A stretch of 64,000 nt of DNA from Sweltsa coloradensis (taxonomy: Eukaryota; Arthropoda; Insecta; Plecoptera; Chloroperlidae), in NCBI GenBank assembly GCA_024449915.1, contig JAMZAV010002215.1:248001-312000 (forward strand). The letters are read 5' to 3'. Made by a program: the position numbers and the translations under genes. The notes under the pieces are model-generated. The model worked only from the letters and a program-made list of their open reading frames with translations, was not told the origin of the DNA and searched no databases. Within the stretch, counting starts at the first letter, position 1. Every line of letters begins with the position of its first letter. Below, in pieces: positions 12,501 to 24,500 of this stretch.

Positions 12501-15500
12501 AAAAGTATTACAATTGTTTGGGACCCCTAAAACTGCATTTGGGTAAGGGGACACACACCCATTTTTAAACCATCCACTGAATGTTGCCATGAACTAGGGA
12601 TGGCATGGAGAAATCGATTCTGGATCAATTCCAAAGTGTAGGAATCGATTCCTTACTCAACAGTTTAATTTGTGCGTCGTTTTTTGTTTTTTGATGTGGC
12701 AGAGCGGTGAACCACATGTCTACTGTCCTTCCCTCTCCCCGCCACTTGCAAATTGCACGCAACGCAACATTGCGCAATACATCGTTCTGTGACATGCGCA
12801 TGACATGTGACGGGGGGGAGGAACGTCATCACGGGCTCCGCGGAAATAGGCAGCCAAAATAATGACGCATACAATTCAAAATTGTTTTCTTGGGATTGTT
12901 TGGAATCGATGTCATCCCTACTATGAATCATCTAACACAAATCTAGCCAGAGATTGTAAATCAATAAGTGGTAGCATGATGAACCCTACAAGGTTCAAAA
13001 ACGAATGTTCATTATTACAAGCAATGAAGACAGAAAAAGAGAATGTACTTACAAATCCAGCGGTATACCCAGGTATTTCTCCCAGTATTCAGGAAAGTGA
13101 TCAAACTGGTAAGTGTAGACTGACACCAGGATTGTCATCGAATAGACAATCACAGTAATCCAAAACGAAAACAACATTTTACGCCATATTTGGTACGAGA
13201 GCTGCAACAAAATACATTTTACATCAGCACAGAGTGGGGAGCAAGAGCAGAAACTGACAGTTATGGATAAATAGGAAGATGGTAAACTATCTAATAATTC
13301 TATTATTGTACATTTTGTTTTAGGCAAGCGCGGTTGAAACAAATGCAGTTTTTTTGTTTTAATTGATCTAAATTGGAAAGAAGTGTAAAAAATGATCATT
13401 AATTGGTAATAAATTTAAATTGATTATAGGCAGCCACAAAGTAATTGCCCAACCTAATAGCACTGAACAATTATTGTTCGTTCCAACAACAAAATAAATT
13501 ATATACGAGTTTAAAATAAGAGTGTGGCCATTAATCAATGGCAGTCAATAATCGCTAAAACTAAAATACAGTCGTTGTTTGACATCTTCCTGAAAAATAT
13601 AGAACAGAAAAATTACCAAAAAATCTTACTATAGGCCTAACTACTCTCTTACTGTATCTTGCATAATAAATAAAATGCCAAAATGCCATTAAATTTATTG
13701 ACTATCTATAAGCAAACTGAAACTGAAATTTGTGCATTGCATATCCCTGTACCTGAAATGTGAGGATGAATATGAGGAAGAGAGCCATGTAGATGATCCT
13801 AAGCACCGTCATTCTAGTGCCCGTGATTCCGATGACAAACAACATGATGGCGACTACCCAGATCCAGAACTGTGTGAGCGTGTTCTTCACGAACGTGCCG
13901 ACGCGAGTCATGAACGCGTTGGGCGCCTGCTCCATTTGCTCCGAGAAGCCTGGAAGCAAGCAAAACAAGGATAAATAAACTAGATAATACAGTATCACAT
14001 ACTGAAACTATACACACAAAAATAAATAAATAAAATTAAACGGAAACAATACTCTCTTACAGGGAAGGATTGCATTTAATTTCTTTGGAAATAAGGAGAA
14101 GGGAAAAATTGTTGCATTTATTATTAAAATTATTTTTTACACTAAACAATACATTGTTAAAATGTACTCACCCAATACGTAATGACATGATAAAATATTA
14201 TTGTACAATAAAAAACTAAAAAAGTAATATTAACAGTGAACATTTCATATACAAGGTATTTCCCACTCAAAAGTTTATTCTTTTATTATGTCAAAATTGT
14301 TTAAAAGTTTATTTACATTTATTTCCGCTAATTAAGACCCTATGCTTAAAGCCTAAAATATCTAGTGGTTTTGCTCAATTTCAGTAAAAAATCTATTGAT
14401 ATTTACTATTTACACTTATTTTTATTCGTAATCTAATACTATCATATCCTAAAACTGCTCAAGTTTAGTATCTTTCACAAAGACTGCATACGAGGCACAA
14501 ATGATAAAATTATATCACGCAACGTCTACTCATATGTAAACTAAATACTAATGAATATACAAACGAAAGCACACCTGTTTTCGGCTCTTGACTACTGGGG
14601 ATACGTAAATCTTTCACAGTTTGTGTCCGCCGTAGCAGTGAAATTTCACTGATATGCTTTAACAACGGTAACTGGGGAGAGAGGGAAGGAGCAGAATGCG
14701 AACGTGGAAGTTCAGGATGGAAGCGGACGGCCAGGATCTGCTCTTTGCGGACTTTCCAGGGCAGACGTTCCGGGGCGGAATGTTCTGCGTAACACGGGAA
14801 ACTTGGTGAGTGGGCAGAGTAAAACATGGTGCATGAAACAGGGATCACATTGTAAGGTTCAACTTGGATTTACAGGTCAGGAAAGAATAGAAAAGGTAAA
14901 ATACAAGACACTAATGGTCTGCATGTAGCTACACACAAACCACTTAGCAGCTACATGAACATCCATCATACTCCAAGATTTCAAAAGCAAATAGTATGGT
15001 ACATTAAGTTAGTATACCTACTAATGTCTAAATATTTTTTGTATGTACTGTAATTAGCCAAAGTCACTATGATTTAATAATTATTAATTACCAACAGTAG
15101 AGTAGTAGAGTACAGTAGGTAGTGTGTACTGTTACACCACAACAAAATAATTCAAGAAAGCCATTCTAATTTTTTTAAATCAAAAGTACAGTAAGATCTC
15201 TCTTATCCGATCTCCTCTTATCCGATGTTCCGTGTTAACCGAGCCGCAAAAAAAAAAAAAAAAATTAAAGTTTTAAATACGTAAATAAAACATAAAAATA
15301 ATTACAGACGCCGCGCCGCACTTTTTTAAATGTACTCGCATACATTTGTAGGCATGCCTTACGAGTGAGTGCAAAGAAGATAGATCGGCGATATATCTCG
15401 ACTTTCGAGCAGTGTGCATCAGTGTACTGAGCGTATAGAGTTCAGTGGTCAGTGTGCGTCGGGCGCATCGCCGGTAAGCGTCAGTGCCACCCACTGAGCA

Positions 15501-18500
15501 TATAGAGGTCAGTGTGCGTCGCGCGCCTGCGCGTGCGCATACGATCCAGCCATCTCACACACAGCTGTTCAAAGATGGTCGTTGTGGAACTAGATGCAAT
15601 CATGTTTCAACCGATTCACGAAATTCGTAATTGAATTGTTATTCCTGGGCTTATCTTATTTCTTTCCCAGACTTATCTTGCGTCGTGAGCTTCAGCGCGG
15701 GCATAGTAGTGAGAGGTTTTTCCCACATGAGAAAGAGAGCTAGGCCTAGGCCTATGTTTGCATTGTAGGCCTAGGCCTACTGCGTCGAGTTTAGGCCTAG
15801 GCCTAGGCCTAGACATACGTTTTTATTACGACATGTAGGCCTAATTGTGTACGTGTGTTCGTGAGCTTGAATTACAAGCTATTAAATCATTTAGTATACC
15901 CTGTATGAAGTGTATCGTGTGTATTTTATGTTCCTTTATCCATTACATGTGTCATATATCATTTTACCACATCAGGCTATGCTACGAGAGCAAATAAACA
16001 ATTGATCCGCGCCATCCGAGTTTTTCGCAAATCCGAGGTGCCCCCGGTCTCATCCAACTCGGATAAGAGAGATCTTACTGTATTTGGAAAATAAGAAAAT
16101 AATACGAGTGGTAATTTAAAGCTTACTTACCTCTGGTGGCTGTGGTGACTGTGATGGCAAGAGGCGCCACCATATCTTCCAGGGCAGAAGAGCGTCTGTG
16201 TTCCATCTTCTCCTGCATGTACTGCCTTAGTGTCACCCAGAACATTATCGTGTAGAGACACTGCGGAAACAACAAGATCACCATGCATTCAGAGAGTAAG
16301 CTGGAGCAAAGTCTTTGAGTCTAGAACCACCGACTTAATTACAAATCATTAAAATACATGAACAAGTATTATAAAATTAAAATAATAAATACAGAAAGTA
16401 AAACTTGAATAACAAAAGTGTAAATACTTAAACTGGGAACATGAATGAACATGTTTCAGTGGGGGGAAAGGTACAGAAGGACGACAGATTACCTAAAAAA
16501 AGTTAGGTAGGTCGCACAGACACATTTATTTATTTATTATTTATTTAATGTCTATCCTATTCAGTTATAAAAACTGATTTACAAAGGAGGACAACTAAAT
16601 AAATCTAATTACATAGATGCGGAAACAACAATAAACTACATTTTCGTACACAAATAGATGAGTTGACAAGTTGCTGATATGTTTCGACCAACTCGTGGTC
16701 TTGATCACTATAAAAAACGACCAAACACCCCCCAAAAAAATAATAAGGTTATAAAACACAAAACTAGTGAAAAGGAAAACGTGATAAGAGTGATAAATGA
16801 GTCACATACATTGGTGAACTGGCATAAACAGCTGCTTTGAATGAGTGAAGTTTCATATGGTTGATGTCAATTTCTGTATCAATGGCTAATACCGTAATTT
16901 GTTGCAGGTGTCTTGAATTCGGTTCATACGGGGGAAAATTTAAAAACATCGATAAGAGCACATTGAATTTTGAAGAAGATTAATTAAAGTTGAATTACCT
17001 TGGCAAGGAGAGGTTTGCAGGGCAAGCGCTCCGGCTTCTCGAACCCGATCTGCTTGAGATTGACTCCCTGCACCTGCTGTGGCAGCTCGTCCTCCGTCAG
17101 CTCCATGCTGTAGATGTACTGAGCGATGAGCAGCATCATCGCGTAGCACACGAGGTACGGAGAGCAGCGCAGCATCGCGCGGCGCTGGTTGGGAACCATC
17201 CAGAGCAGCGACGCCCACAGGAGCAGCACGAACGTGATCCAGCTGTGGTAGGTGATGCTCCACGCCATCATGATGATGTTGGTGCCGATGTACGAGGACT
17301 TGTTGATCATCTGGATGATGCTCACCAGACAGTTGATGATGTGGTCCCAGTTGCTCTGGCCGGGCTCACCCTCCATCTCTACGCCAGGGAACAGACGGTG
17401 TTAGTGGTAGAGAACAAATATCAAGTGAAACCTAGAATCCATTAAGAACAAAAACATATTTTGTACTTTGCAAATTGCAAAAAAAGAAAAAGCATTGACA
17501 CTTTTTTTTTAGATTTGAATTAATCTTTCCCTTTGGAGCTGGATGGTGGAGGTGCCGGGTCGCATTCGAATACAAACTGAATAGTTGCAACTATTTGAAT
17601 GTTATTGATTCATAGCAATTGTCGTAAAAGTTTGCCCCGACTGGGGTTCGAACCCAGAACCTCCGGCTGAACGTGTCATACTCATAGCTCTACCAATTGA
17701 GCTACTGGGACCACAGAACAAAGTACAAACCTTTACTAAATTGCTGTTTTTTGTGACTGTTAACTTCCATGACATAAATAATATTGTTTAAAATTCAAAT
17801 ACTCGCACATTTTTCTAGTTATAATAGTTCATTTAGACCAAGATTTTACAGCATCAATTCCTAACCACATCCTCTTATTATTAGTGCCATTGTTATTGTT
17901 ATTCACAATAGTTTTGTTATTATTGATGTTAGCTGATAGTGATTAAAAATATATTGATTTGGTTACCTTTAAGTTGTTTAAATCTCAATGTTCAAAATCA
18001 ACAATCTAACCTTTTTTTAGGGCTTTCTATCAAACTCCAAAATTCTACCTTCATCATTTTAGAGTGCTGCCGATAATAGAATACGTACCAGTACCACTTA
18101 TCGATAATACTTGTAAGTTTACCCGTAGCTGTAAGTGTTATTATAAATTGATGGTGCACCAGCACCACCAACGATTAGCTAAAACTTATAATGCAGACTG
18201 AAGATGCTACTATAGGGTACTATTACTTCTTGTCAATCACATGCATGCTGAACATGCTGTTGAATAGACCATTAAAATTAAATACATTATTGTATCCATG
18301 TGTCTTGTTAAGATGAAACATACTGTAACACTTTTAAAGAGCAGATAAAAAACGTGTAAATGTTATTGAAGTTCCAATTCAAAGTCAAAAGCTATTCATA
18401 CAAACATACCCGGGTACTTGAATTTGTTTTATGTACAAATAAGTTCAAAGTATTTTTTTTTATAATTTCATACATGCCTGGGAAAAAATATTTTCCTTGT

Positions 18501-21500
18501 GTTGACAGTGATATTTACATCACTTTTCAAGCAAAAGTATTACTGAGATTATAGTGTAAAGTCGGAGATCCCTGTAGGTTGAGGTCTACCCCACTGTATC
18601 ACCGAAAATATGCCAATCCTAGTCAAGCTACATGCGAACAATGATAGAACACGCAAATGAAAAGAGGCAAATGATATTTTGCCCGTAACTCTAGTAGCGA
18701 CAAGCACATTATTATCGGTGGAACCGTGGGAGAGACAACGTCCATAGCGTTGGATCTCCAACCATGCACACACTACAAACTCAGTGGTATTTCTAAGGTT
18801 GGCAGCTATGTTTCTTATTTTTCAGAATATACCACTAATGACTCAACTGCTTTAAAATATATCCCATGCTTGATTCTTTGTTTGTGGGGTTATTCCAAAT
18901 AAATATTCGAGTTCTACATAAAAATTATAATCCTGTAATTTATGCACCTTGTTTTTCTCCCAAATTATCTTTCAATTTAAGGTTTGGCCCGCAATACGTT
19001 AGTAATGTTTTAATACCTGTTATATCCAAACCCAAGACAGTAATTTGGCTCCAATGCCAATAATCATCCCGAACTGTGCAGCAACCAACTTTAGGCTCCA
19101 AATTAGGCAACCTTAAGGACTATACGACGTGATGTACTGTGGCTTAAGATAATCCACATCTACGTGATCTAATTTCCAGCTCTTAAAACTAGAATTAAGG
19201 CCATGCATGCAGAGGGGTGCTACAGTGTGAGAGGAAAAGAGTGCGCTGTGAGAACGTGACGCTACCAAGCTATGTACACATTCTCTGGACGGTTAGGTTT
19301 TCAACATTGGGGTACAGCCGCATGCCGATCGCGACAATGTTGTAAACCTTTTGTTTCCATGGCAGTAAGCTGAATCAACTCATCGTGATGGTCCGTGATT
19401 GTGACGCTACCTAGGGGATCCTGGAACATGTTCGACGACTGGATGTTGGACGGCCGGCGGATAGACGAGTACTTGTTCGGAGGACTCATCGAGTGCATCA
19501 GCTGGAAACCACAGACGACGATGTGTTAGAACCGCAACACGTGGTACGGGAAACTCATGCATATATTATTGAATGAATCAAAAGTATTACCATTAAGCCG
19601 TCGTTTCATGTTGGATTATTTATGTTTTATATATTAAAAAAATAGATTTTGAAATTTTATTATAAGAGATCTTTCCTTTTTTTTCACTTCCCTAGATGTA
19701 GTTATATAAACTACCTACTACTTAAATAGTATTAAGTTTTAAAAAAAAATCAGTGAAAGGAAGAAGAACTACATTAGCATATAAACTACACTAGGCCTTA
19801 GAACCTCCGTGATGTTACAAAACAATTATGGTACTATTCCATAATACCGATAGGTTAAGGCTCCTATGTATGAACTGAAGAAAATACAACAAAAATAAAA
19901 TTAATCAAATCAATTTTTCTGTGGGAATAAAATGCCTAAAAAATGTACATGTAGGGCCACATTTACTGTTTTCCACAAAGTAGGTAACAGAAATATGCAT
20001 CTAAGCTACTAAGAATGCCCAGTTTTTAACATCTCAGAAAACTATCAACTTCTAACTAACAAATTTGATATATTAATTAGAATGAAAATGTTGTTTAAAA
20101 TCACTATCTATTTGGAAGTGACTGACATTTGTGCTTGTACTCAAGAACTGGTATGTAGCTTCCTACCTGCCTAAGCACATCTTTATGGTAACCATATAAA
20201 ACAATAAAAATGAGATTATAATAACTATTTATGATAACATATACATACACATTACCTGCTCTGCTTGTTTACCTTGCATAAAAAATTGCATAAATGTACT
20301 ACATTTTTTAAATATGTATTGATGATACTTATTGCAAAATCTAAATTCAAATCGTAGTGTATTTAATAGTGCTTTGGTGTGATGTGTTCTAAAACTAAGG
20401 TAATCTTTACAAGTATCATCTGGAATAAACAAATAAATTAAAATACTAAAACTGAACTAAAAACTATATATTTTCATATTGAGTAAATAAATTATTGTGC
20501 ACTCCATCCCACATTAATTGTAACACAGTTATGTAATCTTAAATAAAATCACTTTTTTCAATAGCCTAATAAGAATATTAAAGAGATGTGCAGTTAGCGT
20601 TCTTAGAAATACGGGTGCAAAATAGGTACATAGAAACAATTCATTGCTACATACCTATACAAATCATTAGTGCTAGTGCTACAAATTAACGCAGAAGTAA
20701 GCGCAATACAATAACATAACTACTGTACTAGACCTCTAAATATACTGATAATTATTAATAAAGTAATTAGTAAAACCAAGCATTACTTTCAAGCTTGCCT
20801 ACAAAATTGAGCTAAAGCTAGTGCAGTACAGAATTAAACATTTTAATTTGTTCATGTAACACAAAATACCAATAAGTAGGTAGGTACCAGTACATAGAAG
20901 CCTAAAGTTTAATTAAACCTCATCATATTAAATCATAACCCTCCAACTTCTTTAAGTCTCCCACTGAAAATCAGTTATGAATGAATGAATTAATATATTT
21001 GTATACGTATATTATGTATATTATGTATATGAAACAAGATAGAATACCAAGAAGAGAATTTGAACACACATGGGGGGGAGTAAGAAGAGTTGGACGCCCA
21101 AGAGATAGATGGAGGGACCAAATAAAATGGAACATTGAAGAAAGAGGAAAATCATGGGAAAGAATTAATGAAGAAAGACTCTGGGAGGATAGAAAGAAAT
21201 GGAGAGAACTGGTAGAAATGCCTGTCATAGAAGACATCGAAGTAGATGAGGAGGTGTTGAGCCTGGCTAGCAAACACTGAAAGTCCACAGCCCGAGAAAT
21301 TGGTGATACGTCACCCCCCGACCTGACTTATGTTGGAACCGGGTGTTTGATTATTATTATTTGTATACTATACATTTAATTTGATGTCCGGAGGCTACAA
21401 AACCTCATTGCACATTTTGTACTAAGAGATATACCGATACATGGTTTTAATACCATCGTAAGCACGAAAGAATGAAAAATACCGTAGGAGTAATCCGATT

Positions 21501-24500
21501 GAATAGGTGATTGTGGGCATCCAGGAGCTTCAGGGTTGACTGTCACAGGGAACTAGGGGAACAAGCAGGAAGGATTTAGGTGCATAAGTACTGATGTAGA
21601 AAGGAATTAAGATGGGCTGGATTTACTAGTGATGCCCATGTGTGACTAGGGGCACAAGCAGGAAGGATTTAGGTGCACAAGTACTGATGTAGAAAGGAAT
21701 TAAGATGGCCTGGATTTACTAGTGATGCCCATGTGACTGATGGTATTATGTTTTGATGACATAGGTCAACTTTTACAGTTGTGTTTGAAATGAAATGTAT
21801 ATACTGTATATTGGAAATAAAACCTACTTACTTAATGGGCTTAGTAAAAATCTGGGTCTAACTACCTACACTTAACCTAATATGTGAACTTTTATTTTAT
21901 GTGTATATCTGTAAAGGAGGTTGACATAAATCATAAATATATTTAAAAAGTGCCTATTTTTGGCAAAAGTATGAATTGAACTACAAAATAAAAAGTGGAA
22001 AGAGGTCTAATGAGGTAGTTAAGTAATGGAAGATGGAGTGATTCACGTGTTAATACGTACAGGCGTGCTCTCTGTCACGGAGTCTGCATATTCCACACCA
22101 CTACAATCACCCTAAAAATTAATAAGTGTAAATAAAGCAGAATAAAAGAAACTGAAAATAAAACAAAAGCAGAATAAAAGTGCGGAACACGAGTGCGGTG
22201 TTAACTTCCACCACGCCATGCTTCAAACTAAAAGTCACACTGAGAGAAAAAGAATGAACACTCAACCGGGAGATTCCCAGAGGCCTGCACCTAGAAGGGA
22301 AAGAACCATAACCCGAGCTCCGAGCTAGACGCCGGACAATGCAGAATTTTAAGCTTTAACTTAGCGAGTATACTAGGGATGTGCGAACATTCGAAAATCA
22401 AACTCTTTAAAAAAAATTAAGAACCAACTTCAAGTGGAAAAACTTGTTCAGGGGTTGAAATAAAAAAAAAACTTATTTGTAGAGATGTACAGGTACCCAC
22501 AATATGATATAGTCAAAAAAGAATCTAGTTTGCCAGTTACAAAAAAAATGTGATGATGGAGGGCTAGATACTCTTTTGGTGGAGGTGCCGGTCCAGACTT
22601 ATCTCTAGTTTTACCTCCCTTTTCCAGTTTTAGTTCCCTTCTGAAAGGTTTGGTTCAAAATTAAAAATCCAGGTTCGCACAACCCTAATGTATACCCAAA
22701 GCTCCCTTTTGCCTTGATCGACTAGCATAGTTGAACTAATTTATTTAACATTGAAGGTGACGTCACAAGCAGAGGGTAGTAGAGCTGGCTACCATATTTG
22801 TAAAACAGTTTAGATTGGAGAAGGGTTGACAGGTTGGGAAAGCATAGAGAACATAAAGCCCAGCCTGAAGGGCTGGGGGCGACAAAACTTTTCACCTGCT
22901 GATGACAACTGTAGCTAATTTAAAGTGCCCAGAAGGACGAAACGCGTCGTGGATTAAGGTAACAACTTTAAATTAGCTACAGTTGTCATCAGCAGGTGAA
23001 AAGTTTTGTCGCCCCCAGCACTTCAGGCTGGGCTTTATGTTCTCTATGCTTTCCCAACCTGTCAACCCTTCTCCAATCTAAACTAAACTAGCCATTTGGC
23101 CTTTTCCAAACTAATTGAACATATTTGTAAAACATTTATCTACTGTTTGGTTCTGATTTTTTTTTAAATTTGTTTTTGACCAAATTATAGATGCATGGTA
23201 GGAGGGCCCAAATGGCTAATAAATGCTTAGATATGAGAATGGATAGTGAACCCAACTGCTAACCTGGTTGGTGACTATGGCAATTTAATACATTGATGAT
23301 GGATACATAAACATTATTACACAAAAATTACGTCAAAACTGTTTCAGCTAAACAGGGCTTTCTTCACTAGACAGAGCTAATTATTAGTAGAAGTTTTTAA
23401 TTATTTTTTTACTTGACAAGGGGAGTGTCAATTGTCATACATCTTTCCTAAATCTACAAGATCTCCGGAGTCACCGACCAAGTAAGGTGTGGGTTCCCTA
23501 CCTAAGCACTAATCATAGATACTATAGGGCAGTCCTGATGTTAAGCCATAAATTAAAATGTGAAACCAACAATGTTGTTGATGCAACGTTAATATTAAAT
23601 TTAAGAAAAGTTGACAACTACTAACAATATATTTTGTCAGTCTGCATTGCAAAATATATGTTGCAGAAAGTAAATAAAAAGCAAAAATATTTATTAATAG
23701 AGGATACACTTACCAAAACCTGCAACTACTATGTACGTAATACAGTGACAAAGATAAGCATACATAAAGCAACAAGTTACAATATATTTTCCCACATATA
23801 AGGTGCAAGCATGTTAGATCTCATAGTCACTCATTTTATATACCGTACATAGAAGGATCCATCCAGATTGCGGCTTATTTATTACTTAATTTGGTGACTG
23901 TAGACATACTTTTGACACAAAGTAGAATTTATACTTTCAACACTATCTAGACAAATCAAATCATCATATTCTTTGTAAAGAATATAAATGCTTCATTAAA
24001 CTGTTAAACCTAATTTTAATAGTAGATCAACTGTTTTAGATTACAAATTGATCTCAATACAATAGTGTCTTTCATTGACGGGTACGGACAACACGCTTGT
24101 TGCACAATATATGCAAGAAAACACAGTAAAAGTTCTTAACTAAGATACAAAAGCAACTAATGAAGCAAGTGGTACAGTACTGCCAACTGTGCAAACACAA
24201 GCAGAAGAACAGGTAGAAGCAATTAGTAAATGGACCTTGACTTTACGCGTGGCCGCCTGCCACCTGTTAGTAGGTGCACGGCTTAGGCGTTTCTGGGATA
24301 GGCGCACGGATATCTGTCGGGATAGCGGGACAGCCGGCCCGTCCACTTTAGCATACTTGGAAGGAGACCGTTTCACCTGCGCACAACACACACACACACT
24401 GCACTCTAGTGGCAAACACAAGCGTTTCACACAGACACGTTAGTAGAGGCTGAAACCAAGAGCGTTAGAGTCACACGGCACAAATACGCTAATTATCAAG

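Noticed and set aside
16990..17445. 151-codon plus-strand ORF rich in His/Asp/Val
   Set aside because: Exact antisense of the GC-rich Piezo exon 10; composition is that of a shadow frame.
17634..17714. Functional tRNA gene
   Set aside because: D-arm and T-arm are good, but the acceptor stem mismatches and the anticodon arm is not canonical; better as a SINE head.
24189..24443. 84-codon plus-strand ORF
   Set aside because: Antisense shadow of Piezo exon 7.
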